62,729 bases of DNA from Bacteroidales bacterium UBA4363 (GTDB lineage: Bacteria; Bacteroidota; Bacteroidia; Bacteroidales; Paludibacteraceae), in contig DGSL01000007.1 in the NCBI GenBank assembly GCA_002393965.1, positions 1-62,729 of the forward strand, in the 5' to 3' direction. Made by a program: the position numbers and the translations under genes. Every line of letters starts with the position of its first letter. Position 1 is the stretch's first letter. Below are positions 15,809 through 24,242 of this stretch, piece by piece. Below the pieces are notes generated by a model. It made no database searches and was not told the DNA's origin. It saw only the letters and a program-made list of their open reading frames with translations.

Positions 15809-16303
15809 ATGGAAGTAATACAGAGTTTTACAATAGATCATACGCGCCTCAAGCCAGGTATCTATATATCTCGGGAAGATCCTCGTTTCACTACCTACGA
15901 CCTGCGGTTTACGGCTCCGAATGAAGAGCCTGCAATCGCCCCGGCTGCTATGCATAGCATCGAACACCTCATGGCTACGTGGTTCCGTAATTCAAGGGTC
16001 AAGGAATCGGTCGTCTATGTCGGACCGATGGGATGCCTTACCGGCATGTACGTCGTCATGGCAGAGCCCCTCTCTGTTTATGAGATGCGAGATCTGACTA
16101 TGGAATGCCTCGAGTGGATTTCGACACAGGAACAGGTCCCGGCAACAACGCCACAGACATGCGGCAACTATCTGCTACACGACCTGCCGATGTGCAAGTG
16201 GGAATGTGCTCGATATCTCCATCGGTTGAAGAACGAGTTTTGTTGTGAGTATTCGAAACTACAGGTCCAACTCAACGAGGGACTTACATTCGCCGATGCG
16301 TGA
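15809..16303 (+). CDS. luxS: S-ribosylhomocysteine lyase
   Basis: 164 residues, standard LuxS length. LuxS cleaves S-ribosylhomocysteine to homocysteine and the precursor of autoinducer-2, recycling the S-adenosylhomocysteine produced by methyltransferases. The iron ligands His49 and His53 (HSIEH) and Cys118 (TCGNYLLHDLP) are visible, as is catalytic Cys76 in GPMGCLTGMY. Probably co-transcribed with the CYTH gene. Whether it has a signalling role or only a detoxification role cannot be told from the sequence. Confidence 0.95.
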   Translation: MEVIQSFTIDHTRLKPGIYISREDPRFTTYDLRFTAPNEEPAIAPAAMHSIEHLMATWFRNSRVKESVVYVGPMGCLTGMYVVMAEPLSVYEMRDLTMECLEWISTQEQVPATTPQTCGNYLLHDLPMCKWECARYLHRLKNEFCCEYSKLQVQLNEGLTFADA

Positions 16304-16330
16304 TATGTCTTTCCCCTGTCTGACCTGACA

Positions 16331-16373
16331 CAACGAAAGGAGCGTTTCCTAATAAGAAACGCTCCTTTCGTTG
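16331..16373. terminator. Bidirectional terminator between luxS and the membrane protein gene
   Basis: CAACGAAAGGAGCGTTTC pairs perfectly with GAAACGCTCCTTTCGTTG around a 7-nt loop: an 18-bp stem between converging genes. Confidence 0.9.
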
Positions 16374-16425
16374 TTGATAATATTTCGTCCCATGGACGTA
16401 TCATCAGACAAAGGAAGAGAGTTTG

Positions 16426-16863
16426 TCAGTCATCGCTACTATTAAGAAGGTTTTTTTCAAGGGTTTCGTCAAAGTCTTCCTGACTTAGCAGAACCCATAC
16501 GTGACCGAAGACTCCTACCGAAATGGCATTCTCTCCAAATTCTCCGACGGAGAAGATCCACCGGTCTTTTACTTCCAGTTGGGTCTGAACCGCATAGGAG
16601 AGGATGCTGCTCATGAAAGAGGAACCCAAAAGACCAAGCTCATCTACATAGGCTTTGTTCTCGGTGAGATAAATCTTGAACGTGTCTGTCACTTTATTCA
16701 CGTGGTCAGCCTTCTTCGGACAAGTCAGAAAGGCGATGAAAAGCAGAACAAGTAAAATCAGTAGAGAGAGAACAGGAATCCTCCATGGCGAGGAGGACTG
16801 CTTTTGTTGACCTTGGTCCACAGACATTGCTTGCCCGTTCGATGTGATCATTTCTTGTTCCAT
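16426..16863 (-). CDS. Single-pass membrane protein of unknown function
   Basis: 145 residues. A polar Gln/Ser-rich N-terminus (1-26) is followed by one transmembrane helix (about 28-47, IPVLSLLILLVLLFIAFLTC) and a periplasmic or extracellular domain of about 95 residues with KDRWIFSVGEFGENAISVGVFGHVWVL. The domain resembles small Bacteroidota proteins of unknown function carrying a similar helix plus VG(V/I)(F/L)G(N/H)xW motif. No catalytic residues recognised. Monocistronic with its own promoter. Confidence 0.75.
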   Translation of the reverse strand: MEQEMITSNGQAMSVDQGQQKQSSSPWRIPVLSLLILLVLLFIAFLTCPKKADHVNKVTDTFKIYLTENKAYVDELGLLGSSFMSSILSYAVQTQLEVKDRWIFSVGEFGENAISVGVFGHVWVLLSQEDFDETLEKNLLNSSDD

Positions 16864-16896
16864 AATCGTTTTTCTTTATTTTTTACCCTATTGGCA

Positions 16897-16904
16897 CAAA
16901 TATA
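16897..16904 (-). promoter_or_regulatory. Candidate -7 box (TATATTTG)
   Basis: On the minus strand TATATTTG fits TAnnTTTG, 33 bp upstream of the ATG at 16863. Confidence 0.6.
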
Positions 16905-17097
16905 ATACATAAATCACCAACAAGTTGAGCCAGAGGAGAATTTAAGATTCTGCAACCTCATGGATATGTCCTATCCCAAAAAATCTATATGTTTTACATG
17001 TTGATATACTTCACAGGATTTTGTCTTTTACCATAAAACGAGGTCACGTGTTTTCCAATATATCTTACTATCCTCAAATTTAGATAGCAAATGCTAT

Positions 17098-18123
17098 CTA
17101 ATAGATCTTCCAGCCATGCGCTCCGCCGTCCGTAAACTGGAATGGCATGGTAAAACCGTCAAGGTTGTTCAATGCATCAATGACTTCTTTCTTTTTCGTC
17201 GGCTCTACCATGAACATGATGAATCCACCGCCACCGGCTCCGGATACTTTGCCTGATATCGCTCCGGCTGACATCGCCGTGTCAAAGGCTTCCTGTATCC
17301 GATCGTTCGTGATAGCTCCCGCCATCTTTTTCTTATTTTCCCAACCGGAACCTAATATCTCGGCAAGGCTCTTCATGTCACCTTTCAGAAGGGCCAGTTT
17401 CATGTCAATAGCACTTTGCTTGATCTGATGCATGGCCTCTATCGCTTCCTGATTGCCCGACGATGTGTTCTTACGCTGCTCGTCAATAATTCGGGCACTG
17501 CTACGTGATTTGCCGGTAAAGTACAGGACCATGGAGGATTCTAGTTCGTCAATGATCCAACGCTTGATCTTCAGAGGATTGACAATTACAAGATCATTCT
17601 TTAGAAATTCCATATAGTTGAATCCACCGAAAGCAGCCGCATATTGGTCCTGTTTTCCTCCGGATAACGCAAGGTCTTTTCGCTCTATCTCATAGGCAAG
17701 ACGGGATATCTCATAGTCGCCAAGAGGGAGGTTCAACCACTCTACGAAGGCTTTCAAGATGGTTACTACCATGGTCGAGGAGGTACCAAGACCAGAACCC
17801 GCAGGCGCATCGTTGTAGGTGGTAATGGAAAAGGAGAGAGGACCGGTACCGAAATCGCGCACAATTCGGTTATAAACCCCTTTGATCAAGGTCGCCTTCC
17901 CATCAATAGCGAGATTCTCTGATGATGGATAGGTCTCATGTGAGTCCGCATCGTATGATCGGATTTCTATTTGCTCGTCTGTGCGCTCCTCAATGGTACA
18001 GTACGCAAAGAGATTGATGGTCGCGTTCAGGACAAGACCTCCGTATAGGTCGCTGTATGGTGAGACATCGCTTCCTCCTCCCGCTAATCCCAACCGAAGG
18101 GGAGCTTTGCTGCGTATAATCAT
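17098..18123 (-). CDS. hddA: D-glycero-alpha-D-manno-heptose-7-phosphate kinase (GHMP family)
   Basis: 341 residues. HddA phosphorylates heptose-7-phosphate to the 1,7-bisphosphate on the route to GDP-D-glycero-alpha-D-manno-heptose, a sugar for S-layer or surface glycans. The N-terminal [20 protein letters not shown] (4-23) and the GHMP ATP loop [10 protein letters not shown] (107-116) are clear, and the C-terminal [14 protein letters not shown] is typical. No gmhA, hddC or gmhB lies nearby, so the gene is an orphan within this window. Other GHMP sugar kinases are possible, but the N-terminal motif is strongly HddA-like. Confidence 0.87.
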   Translation of the reverse strand: MIIRSKAPLRLGLAGGGSDVSPYSDLYGGLVLNATINLFAYCTIEERTDEQIEIRSYDADSHETYPSSENLAIDGKATLIKGVYNRIVRDFGTGPLSFSITTYNDAPAGSGLGTSSTMVVTILKAFVEWLNLPLGDYEISRLAYEIERKDLALSGGKQDQYAAAFGGFNYMEFLKNDLVIVNPLKIKRWIIDELESSMVLYFTGKSRSSARIIDEQRKNTSSGNQEAIEAMHQIKQSAIDMKLALLKGDMKSLAEILGSGWENKKKMAGAITNDRIQEAFDTAMSAGAISGKVSGAGGGGFIMFMVEPTKKKEVIDALNNLDGFTMPFQFTDGGAHGWKIY

Positions 18124-18198
18124 GCGTTTCTCTTATTTTTCTTCGTCCATCCGGAACTGGATACAGTCCGAAGGGACAGACAGGGTGTTACATTAGGA

Positions 18199-18206
18199 CA
18201 AAAATA
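18199..18206 (-). promoter_or_regulatory. Candidate -7 box (TATTTTTG) for hddA
   Basis: On the minus strand TATTTTTG matches TAnnTTTG, 75 bp upstream of the hddA ATG. No clear -33 element. Confidence 0.45.
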
Positions 18207-18291
18207 AGTAATTTCCGAGTATTTCGATTCTTGACGAAGGAAGAAATACGACTTGGAAAGTAGGGTGGCCCAATCTCTTTTGTTTTTTATC

Positions 18292-18299
18292 TATTTTTG
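18292..18299 (+). promoter_or_regulatory. Candidate -7 box (TATTTTTG) for the amidase gene
   Basis: TATTTTTG, 73 bp upstream of the ATG at 18373, fits the -7 consensus and sits in the hddA/amidase divergent region. Confidence 0.5.
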
Positions 18300-18372
18300 C
18301 ACATATTTTGTCGTGATTAGTTCGTGGCCTGTCCATTGCGGATCGTGTTCTGGTCATGAAATCATTCTTCGT

Positions 18373-18957
18373 ATGACACATCGCTGTATTCTTTTGACGC
18401 TTTTTTTCCTGATAGAGACCTCTCTTTGGGCTCAACACCTGAACTGGAGCAATCACAAGGCGGAGGAACCTGTCAATGTCGTTGATCTTACCTCGTCAGT
18501 CAACTATGGATTCTCGGATGTGGATTCTCTCCGCCAACCCATAGACGTCATTGTCCTTCATTCGTCCTATTGTGTTGGACAAGATACGTTCTCTCTTCAG
18601 GGCGTGATGCGGCAATATCAACGTTACGGGGTCTCCCCACACTATATCGTTGACCGTAATGGGATAATCTACCGAACCGTTCCGGAAGAGTACGTGGCCT
18701 ATCACGCAGGGATTTCTCAACTGCCAGGAACAGAAAGGACGGGAATGAATTACTGCTCCATTGGAATAGAAATCATCAATACGCCATCCCAACCTCCAAC
18801 CGATATGCAGTACAGATCTTTGGCTCTGCTTGTGAAGGATATCCGCCGACGTTACGAGATTGGTTACATTGTCGGACATGCGGACGTCGCTCCAGGACGA
18901 AAGACCGATCCTTGGGCATTTGATTGGAGCAGATTCCGACAGATGCTGGAAGAGTAG
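18373..18957 (+). CDS. N-acetylmuramoyl-L-alanine amidase (Amidase_2/PGRP type)
   Basis: 194 residues from ATG 18373; this start gives a signal peptide (MTHRCILLTLFFLIETSLWA), whereas the frame's extension to 18253 does not. Amidase_2 enzymes cut the bond between muramic acid and the stem peptide. The zinc ligands are His63 (VIVLHSSYC), a second His at about residue 182 (IVGHADVAPGRKTDPW), and a downstream acidic residue in that same stretch; PHYIVDRNGIIYRTVPE and AYHAG are the conserved core. A secreted cell-wall hydrolase, involved in remodelling or recycling. Confidence 0.9.
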   Translation: MTHRCILLTLFFLIETSLWAQHLNWSNHKAEEPVNVVDLTSSVNYGFSDVDSLRQPIDVIVLHSSYCVGQDTFSLQGVMRQYQRYGVSPHYIVDRNGIIYRTVPEEYVAYHAGISQLPGTERTGMNYCSIGIEIINTPSQPPTDMQYRSLALLVKDIRRRYEIGYIVGHADVAPGRKTDPWAFDWSRFRQMLEE

Positions 18958-18997
18958 TTTTCGATGACCTCCTTCTCCTAAAAAAAGAAAAATTCGC

Positions 18998-19005
18998 TAT
19001 CTTTG
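18998..19005 (+). promoter_or_regulatory. -7 box (TATCTTTG) for the CoA-transferase gene
   Basis: Exact TAnnTTTG match, 51 bp before the start codon at 19057. Confidence 0.65.
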
Positions 19006-19056
19006 CACCTCATTTTCAAGTTCTCTCTCAATTGAGAGTATAATCTTTAATCATAA

Positions 19057-20364
19057 ATGGCAAAATCGTATACCCCAGTGACGGCAGAGGAAGCCGTTAA
19101 GGTTGTTAAAAGTGGAGATCATATTCATCTTAGCGCAATTGGTAATGCACCCCAGTGTTTGATACAGGCTTTGTGCGAACGGGGACGACAGGGCGAACTC
19201 AAGGATGTTCATATTCACCATTTCCACACAGAAGGACCTGCTCCTTATTCCGATCCGGAATTTGAAGGCGTATTCTTCCACGAGGGCTTTTTTATTGGCG
19301 CCAACGTACGCAAGAGTGTGCAGGCAGGTTATTCGGACTACATACCGGTATTCCTTGGCGAGGCAGCGCGTCTGTATCGTGAACATTACGTCCCTTGCGA
19401 CGTGGCGTTCATCCAGGTTTGTCCACCTGATGAACATGGATACGTTTCCCTCGGTACATCGGTCGATGCTTCTTTGGCTGCGATGGAGGTTTGTAAGACT
19501 GTAATAGCCGTGGTGAATAAGTATGTGCCACGTGCTTTCGGACAGGCAATGTTCCACATGTCGAAGATAGATTATTTCGTCGAAGACGACCGACCTCTCA
19601 TAGAAAAGTTCTACGAGGCACCGAATGAGACCGATATCGCAATCGGCAAGAATTGTGCCGCACTCATCGAGGACGGTGCCTGCCTGCAGATGGGTATCGG
19701 TTCTCTGCCAAATGCAACGCTTGCCTGTCTTGGAAATCACAAGAACCTCGGCGTGCACACGGAAATGTTTGCCGATGGTGTTATTGACCTTGTTGAAAAA
19801 GGTGTAATCAACGGAGCAGAGAAAGTGCTGGACAGAGGGAAAATCGTTTCTACATTCCTTCTTGGTAGCAACCGCGTCTATAACTTTGTCGATAACAACC
19901 CGGAGGTGCTTATGCAGGACGTGGCTTATACCAACGATCCTTTCATTATCGCCCAACAACCTAAGATGACGGCAATTAACTCTGCGATAGAGATAGACCT
20001 CACCGGCCAGGTGTGCGCTGACTCTATAGGAGTGAAGCAGTTTTCGGGTTCAGGAGGACAGATCGATTTCGTTTACGGAGCCTCCCGCTCCAAAGGCGGA
20101 AAGGCAATCATTGCAATGCCTTCAATGACAAAGAAAGGGAAAAGCAAAGTGGTGCCGACGCTTACTCCAGGCGCAAGTGTCGTGACAACAAGATTCCACA
20201 TCCATTGGTTCGTGACCGAATTCGGTGCCGTGGACCTCTACGGCAAGGGAATGGAGGAACGTGCTCGACTCATTACCTCTGTCGCGCACCCTTCAGTTCG
20301 TGAGGACTTGGAAAAGGCTGCATTCGAACGATTCGGAAGTCATTACCGCTTTGTGACAAAGTAA
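19057..20364 (+). CDS. Acetyl-CoA hydrolase/transferase family CoA-transferase
   Basis: 435 residues, family I CoA-transferase of the Cat1/4-hydroxybutyrate CoA-transferase group. These move CoA between acetyl-CoA and another carboxylic acid (acetate, butyrate, 4-hydroxybutyrate or succinate). Catalytic Glu236 sits in LGVHTEMFADG, and GSGGQIDFVYGASRSKGGKAI with VTEFGAVDLYGKG is the C-terminal signature. With korAB and pta-ackA in the same window it fits a fermentative network linking succinyl-CoA or butyrate to acetate, though the exact acceptor cannot be told. Confidence 0.88.
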   Translation: MAKSYTPVTAEEAVKVVKSGDHIHLSAIGNAPQCLIQALCERGRQGELKDVHIHHFHTEGPAPYSDPEFEGVFFHEGFFIGANVRKSVQAGYSDYIPVFLGEAARLYREHYVPCDVAFIQVCPPDEHGYVSLGTSVDASLAAMEVCKTVIAVVNKYVPRAFGQAMFHMSKIDYFVEDDRPLIEKFYEAPNETDIAIGKNCAALIEDGACLQMGIGSLPNATLACLGNHKNLGVHTEMFADGVIDLVEKGVINGAEKVLDRGKIVSTFLLGSNRVYNFVDNNPEVLMQDVAYTNDPFIIAQQPKMTAINSAIEIDLTGQVCADSIGVKQFSGSGGQIDFVYGASRSKGGKAIIAMPSMTKKGKSKVVPTLTPGASVVTTRFHIHWFVTEFGAVDLYGKGMEERARLITSVAHPSVREDLEKAAFERFGSHYRFVTK

Positions 20365-20390
20365 CGCACACGAATTTCTATATACAAAAT

Positions 20391-20417
20391 AAGGTCGGGA
20401 TCTTTCTCGGCCTTTTT
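20391..20417 (+). terminator. Terminator after the CoA-transferase
   Basis: GGTCGGGA pairs with TCTCGGCC (with G-T wobbles) around a 4-nt loop, followed by T5. Located 27 bp after the stop. Confidence 0.75.
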
Positions 20418-20448
20418 GCTTTATCTGCATTTATTCCGAAAAACGTGT

Positions 20449-20456
20449 TATTTTTG
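20449..20456 (+). promoter_or_regulatory. Candidate -7 box (TATTTTTG) for porW
   Basis: TATTTTTG fits TAnnTTTG. It lies about 100 bp upstream of the proposed start. Confidence 0.5.
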
Positions 20457-20553
20457 CAAACAATAGCCTTAATATAATAGGTTATACGAGTATAATAGCC
20501 GTATAAGCCATACGTCAGTAGTCCTTCTTTTAAGTTTTTCAGAATCCTTTCCA

Positions 20554-23500
20554 TTGCGCTCTCACTCTCGTACATATTCTCTTTTCGTTCGCGCGATTCT
20601 GTTGCTGGGGTTGTCGTTCCTTTTCAGTGCCTGTGGGACAAATAAGAATACACGGCTCTCCCGTAATTATCAGGCAATGACCACTCGATTCAATGTCTAT
20701 TTCAACGGTAACGAGAGTTTCAAAGAGGGAATGAAGAATATCTATCTCGCACATGGATATGATGATTATACGTCTGTACTTCCTCTTTACCCAATTAGCA
20801 ATCATGAGGTAACTTCCGTGGCGTCAGGACAGATGGATAGGGCCATCGAAAAAGCTCAAAAGGCAGAGAAACTGCACTCCATCCGAAAAAAGCCTGAAAA
20901 GAAAAAGACAAAACGGATGAAGGATCCGAAGTACAAGAGTTTTCTGAGAAAGGAAGAATACAATACCCAGATGTCAAAGGTCTGGTTGCTGCATGGCAAA
21001 GCACAATTCCATAAAGGAGATTTCCTTGCGGCGGTGGGTACATTTACCTATATTACTAAACATTTCACCGAGGAACCGAAACGAGTTGCTGAAGCTAAAA
21101 TATGGCTGACAAGATCCTATGCGGAGATGGGCTGGAAGTACGACGCCGAGGAGGTAATCTCAAAAATGGGACGTAAGAATATTCCGTCGTCACTGAACAG
21201 TGAATTTGCTGCAGCACAGGGGGATCTTGATCTTAAAAACAAGGATTACGAGTCTGCATTCTCACAACTGAAGGCCTCTCTGAAAGGCGAAAAATCGCGC
21301 TATCAGAAAACGCGTACCAATTACGTATTGGCTCAACTCGCCGAACGATCAGGAAACATCCTCTCAGCCCATAAGTACTATCAGAAAGCATATCGTCATA
21401 GCGCATCTTTCGAGATGACGTTCAACTCTAAAATTGGATATGCTTTGACTGAAAGCAATAATCACAGGAAGGCCTTGAGAAAGTTGGAACGTATGGCTGA
21501 AAACGACAAGTACTCTGATGGATTGGATAAAATCTATGCGGCAATGGGTGATATCTGTCTCTCTGACAGTCAGAGGACTAGGGCAGTGGAGTGCTATGCG
21601 ATGGCAATCGATAAAAGCGTAAAACAAGGACCGGATAAGATTAATGCCCTCATTCGACTGGCTGATTTATATTATGAGGACAAGGAATATCTGAAGGCTC
21701 AGCCTCTCTATGCCGATGCATCTAACCTGATGACAATGGAAAGGGATGACTATGAACGTGTGTCTCGTTTCTCTCAGGTTCTGGGAGAACTGGCACAACA
21801 GAATGAGGTGGTAGTGCTTCAGGATAGTCTGCAACGACTGGCTCGAATGGGGGAGGTCGAACGTAATGAGGCAATTGCAAACGCAATACGACAACAACAA
21901 CAGGAAGAAAAAGAGGCATTCGATAAAATAGAGAAGCAACTGAAGGAGATGCAGAATGCGGAGAATACACCTGGATTATCTACACCAGGTAATCGCAATG
22001 CATGGTATTTCTATAATCCACAGACAGTAGCAGCAGGAAGAACCGATTTTCAACGAAAATGGGGAATGCGAAAACTGGAGGATAATTGGAGACGAAAGAA
22101 CAAGAACTCAAGCGGGAACGCTTTCGACGATTTCGGGGAAGACTCTCAGGATCTCGCTTCAGACGCATCACAAACAAAACGGAAGAACGGGTTCGATACG
22201 GATAATATGGAAATGCTATCCATGGTCAATACCGATCCTCAATATTATATAGCACAACTTCCACTGACTCCACAACAGGTCGCCCAGTCTGATTCTATGA
22301 TAGCGGATGCACTGTTTGCGATGGGTACAATCTATCAGGACAAGATAGAGGACATCCCAATGGCAATCAAAACATTTGAGGAACTGGAACGCCGATTCCC
22401 TCGTGACCGACGTATCGTCGACAGCTACTATATGCTTTTCCAAATGGCATCGAAGCGCGGAGATACATCAGGAGAATTGCACTACCGGCGTCGACTGATA
22501 GAGAAGTTCCCAGAAAGTTCTTACGCTCAGGTACTTCGCAATCCGAACTATAAGGAAAGTATGCTTCGTTTGTCTGCCGAGCAGGATTCTGTTTATCAGG
22601 TTTCTTATTTGGCATATACACGCAATCACTTCGACACTCTTCATGTAAACTACCAATATATGAAGGAGAAATTCCCGCTTTCCCCTCTAATGCCGAAGTT
22701 TGAGTTCCTTGAGGCTATTAGCCAAGGCAAGCAGGGAAATACGGAGAAATTCCGCGCGGGACTTCAGACCATCGTTTCTGACTATCCGGAAAGCGACGTC
22801 AGCGCAATGGCAAAAAGTATGTTGGCCCTTCATGAACAAGGACGTAATGTACAGTTCGGATCATCTCACGGCTCTTTGCTCGACCTGCGCGATTCAATAG
22901 GGGGAGCAGAGAGAGATTCCTCGGGATTGTTTCAGTTTGCTATCGACCGGCACGATCTGCATGACGTTCTCATCTTAACACCGCCTTCTCTCAACCTCAA
23001 TGCCCTGCAGTTCGCATTGGCATCCTATAACTTTACCGGATTCCTTGTCAAGGATTTTGATATCAGTTTCCAAGGGTATGATGCCGAACGCTCTTTTGCA
23101 CGCATCGAACAACTTGACAATATGGAGGAAGGTTTCTGGTATATTGCAAATCTGGAGGCCGATTCGGCTGTCAGTTCGTTCCTCCGACAAGATTCGGTCA
23201 TGTCAATGGTTATCTCTCATCATAATTTCGATCTGCTGCGATATGGTAAGCGTACGCTCGATGAATACCTGTTGTTTTACACGGATAGTATTCTCCCTCT
23301 GCGACGAGATCAACATATTGATGTGCATGGAGCAGAAGCTCAGAGAAGAAGCCTTATCGAAGCCGCTATGGCAGCAGATAAGCTTGCACAGGAACAGGAA
23401 GAACGGGCTCGGCAACAACAAATGGAAGAAGAACTCAAGGCTACGGAAGAGGCTGCGGCAAAACAACGTGAGGAGATTATGCGACGACGACAGGAACGCG

Positions 23501-24096
23501 AAAATCGACAGGAAAGAAAGAATAAACCAATGGAAACACCTCCGACAGAACAGAAGCCCACACAGCCTGTCAATGTTGATTCGTCGCTGTCAGAGAAACT
23601 CTCTGAACAGAATGAGAGTCGCTTAACCAATCCACTGACAGATACTCAATCTGATGGCATGCCGGCTGTGGAAAGCAAGGATGATAGTCAAGGAGCGAAG
23701 GAAGAATCGACCCCGCCGAAACGCAAAGGTAACTATGTTGATGACGTAACATTACCACACTCATATGCGATTCTTGTCACACGCGGATCAGCCGATATCC
23801 AACAGGTTAAGAGTCTGTTTGAGTCTTACTGCCGGCAGAATTATCCTTTCTTGAATCTGAAAGTAACGGTGCAGGAATGGGGTACACGTTGTTTAATGAC
23901 TGTAGATCAATTCCCGTCCGTTACCGACGCAAAGAATTTTATGTATCGCGCCATTCGCACAAGGTCTTTATTCGCTCCGCTCAGACAGACAGAATATCGC
24001 AGTGCTTTGATATCTGAGAAGAACCGGAACGAACTGCTTGAAAGTGGAGACTTTGATGGATATCTGGAGTTTAATCGTAACACATACTTGAAATAA
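20554..24096 (+). CDS. porW: T9SS lipoprotein PorW/SprE (TPR protein)
   Basis: 1,180 residues. PorW (SprE in gliding bacteria) is an outer-membrane lipoprotein needed for type IX secretion. The N-terminus is a lipoprotein signal ending SFLFSAC (Cys27), and the next block NYQAMTTRFNVYFNGNESFKEG is the family hallmark. Residues of about 120-720 are TPR-like helical repeats, then a long Gln/Glu/Arg-rich helix (about 950-1000), a polar linker, and a C-terminal globular domain with the duplicated YAILVTRGSADIQQVKSLFESY pattern. No ATG is available at the N-terminus; TTG 20554 is chosen because it yields an intact lipobox. porX follows, which strengthens the assignment. Confidence 0.9.
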   Translation: MRSHSRTYSLFVRAILLLGLSFLFSACGTNKNTRLSRNYQAMTTRFNVYFNGNESFKEGMKNIYLAHGYDDYTSVLPLYPISNHEVTSVASGQMDRAIEKAQKAEKLHSIRKKPEKKKTKRMKDPKYKSFLRKEEYNTQMSKVWLLHGKAQFHKGDFLAAVGTFTYITKHFTEEPKRVAEAKIWLTRSYAEMGWKYDAEEVISKMGRKNIPSSLNSEFAAAQGDLDLKNKDYESAFSQLKASLKGEKSRYQKTRTNYVLAQLAERSGNILSAHKYYQKAYRHSASFEMTFNSKIGYALTESNNHRKALRKLERMAENDKYSDGLDKIYAAMGDICLSDSQRTRAVECYAMAIDKSVKQGPDKINALIRLADLYYEDKEYLKAQPLYADASNLMTMERDDYERVSRFSQVLGELAQQNEVVVLQDSLQRLARMGEVERNEAIANAIRQQQQEEKEAFDKIEKQLKEMQNAENTPGLSTPGNRNAWYFYNPQTVAAGRTDFQRKWGMRKLEDNWRRKNKNSSGNAFDDFGEDSQDLASDASQTKRKNGFDTDNMEMLSMVNTDPQYYIAQLPLTPQQVAQSDSMIADALFAMGTIYQDKIEDIPMAIKTFEELERRFPRDRRIVDSYYMLFQMASKRGDTSGELHYRRRLIEKFPESSYAQVLRNPNYKESMLRLSAEQDSVYQVSYLAYTRNHFDTLHVNYQYMKEKFPLSPLMPKFEFLEAISQGKQGNTEKFRAGLQTIVSDYPESDVSAMAKSMLALHEQGRNVQFGSSHGSLLDLRDSIGGAERDSSGLFQFAIDRHDLHDVLILTPPSLNLNALQFALASYNFTGFLVKDFDISFQGYDAERSFARIEQLDNMEEGFWYIANLEADSAVSSFLRQDSVMSMVISHHNFDLLRYGKRTLDEYLLFYTDSILPLRRDQHIDVHGAEAQRRSLIEAAMAADKLAQEQEERARQQQMEEELKATEEAAAKQREEIMRRRQERENRQERKNKPMETPPTEQKPTQPVNVDSSLSEKLSEQNESRLTNPLTDTQSDGMPAVESKDDSQGAKEESTPPKRKGNYVDDVTLPHSYAILVTRGSADIQQVKSLFESYCRQNYPFLNLKVTVQEWGTRCLMTVDQFPSVTDAKNFMYRAIRTRSLFAPLRQTEYRSALISEKNRNELLESGDFDGYLEFNRNTYLK

Positions 24097-24118
24097 AGAA
24101 GAAAAAGAAAATAATCCC

Positions 24119-24187
24119 TCAGATCAAATGAGCAGAGTTATGCGTGTCCGATTTCTGCTGAGGCAAAAAGGCCTGCTTAATTAAACA
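24119..24187 (+). repeat. Probable diverged copy of the dispersed leader element (copy E)
   Basis: Between porW and porX. It retains ATGAGCAGAG, a TGCTGAGGC segment and AAAAAGGCCT at the same relative positions as copy A. Its main pairing is GCAGA/TCTGC with CTCAG/CTGAG-like flanks rather than the 5-bp inner hairpin. Similarity is partial, so it is listed with modest confidence. Confidence 0.45.
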
Positions 24188-24242
24188 ATAAAAAGATACT
24201 TTTCTCGTTCAATATGTGTAACGGATTTGTCTCGAAGCAATT

